Below are positions 6,158 through 6,212 of a stretch of DNA of 6,212 nt, piece after piece. The translations under genes and the position numbers were made by a program. Location: NCBI GenBank assembly GCA_031273585.1, contig JAISRP010000040.1:1-6212 (forward strand), in the 5' to 3' direction. Under the pieces are notes generated by a model. That model was not told the origin of the DNA and did not search any database. It saw only the letters and a program-made list of their open reading frames with translations. Origin of the DNA: Synergistaceae bacterium (GTDB taxonomy: Bacteria > Synergistota > Synergistia > Synergistales > Synergistaceae). Every line of letters begins with the position of its first letter. The first letter of the stretch is position 1.

Positions 6158-6187
6158 GTTTTCGCCCGTAGGGCGAAAACAAAAAAA
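6151..6187. repeat. Perfect 17-bp palindrome with 3-base loop
   Basis: The left arm (6151-6167) is seven T, G, four T, then CGCCC. The right arm (6171-6187) is GGGCG, four A, C, then seven A. The loop is GTA. The arms are exact reverse complements, and wobble and A-T pairs allow slight extension outward to about 6147/6191. The T-rich side comes before the GC core and the A-rich side after it. This is the reverse of a standard bidirectional terminator, so its left arm may act as the T tract of the preceding hairpin. It could also be a dispersed palindromic element. Confidence 0.8.
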
Positions 6188-6212
6188 TGAAATATGACTA
6201 TTAGCTTGACTC
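6188..6212. other. Unassigned 3' edge
   Basis: These last bases are AT-rich and too short to assign. A + strand ATG at 6194 stays open to the window edge but has no visible ribosome binding site. On the - strand there are stop codons in this stretch, compatible with the end of a convergent gene beyond the window, but nothing proves it. Confidence 0.4.

Overview
The window holds one co-directional six-gene operon on the + strand for importing a tricarboxylate, most likely citrate, and cleaving it. The order is tctC-tctB-tctA (a tripartite tricarboxylate transporter, TTT) followed by citD-citE-citF (the acyl carrier protein, beta and alpha subunits of citrate lyase). All six genes look intact. 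I found no rRNA, tRNA, CRISPR array, insertion sequence or integrase.

Organism: a GC-rich bacterium (roughly 60% GC by eye). Its genes make unusually heavy use of the Ile codon ATA and the Arg codon AGG, while other third positions are mostly G or C. With an anaerobic citrate lyase of a divergent type, this points tentatively to a Gram-negative-type anaerobe such as a member of the Synergistota. That is inference from style, not a marker-based assignment.

Layout: bases 1-211 are a non-coding leader with only weak regulatory candidates. tctC (212-1192) encodes a secreted binding protein. The 96-base gap to tctB contains a large, nearly continuous stem-loop (1207-1261) that could set the binding protein to membrane protein ratio. 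tctB (1289-1759, TTG start) and tctA (1779-3281) encode the small and large membrane subunits. After a 47-base GC-rich gap come citD (3329-3622), citE (3625-4527) and citF (4528-6084), spaced by 2 and 0 bases and so probably translationally coupled. Bases 6085-6212 contain three successive inverted repeats and a T-rich tract: a probable transcription terminator fused to a long palindrome.

How they work together: TctC captures the substrate outside the cytoplasmic membrane and delivers it to the TctA/TctB channel, driven by an ion gradient. Citrate lyase then splits citrate into acetate and oxaloacetate. The enzyme needs a phosphoribosyl-dephospho-CoA group on CitD Ser14, but the genes that make and load it (citC, citG, citX) are not in the window. 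I see no wholly new system. The points most worth a second look are the physical coupling of a TTT importer to citrate lyase, the non-standard active-site motifs of CitE, the tctC-tctB stem-loop, and the composite palindrome at the 3' end.
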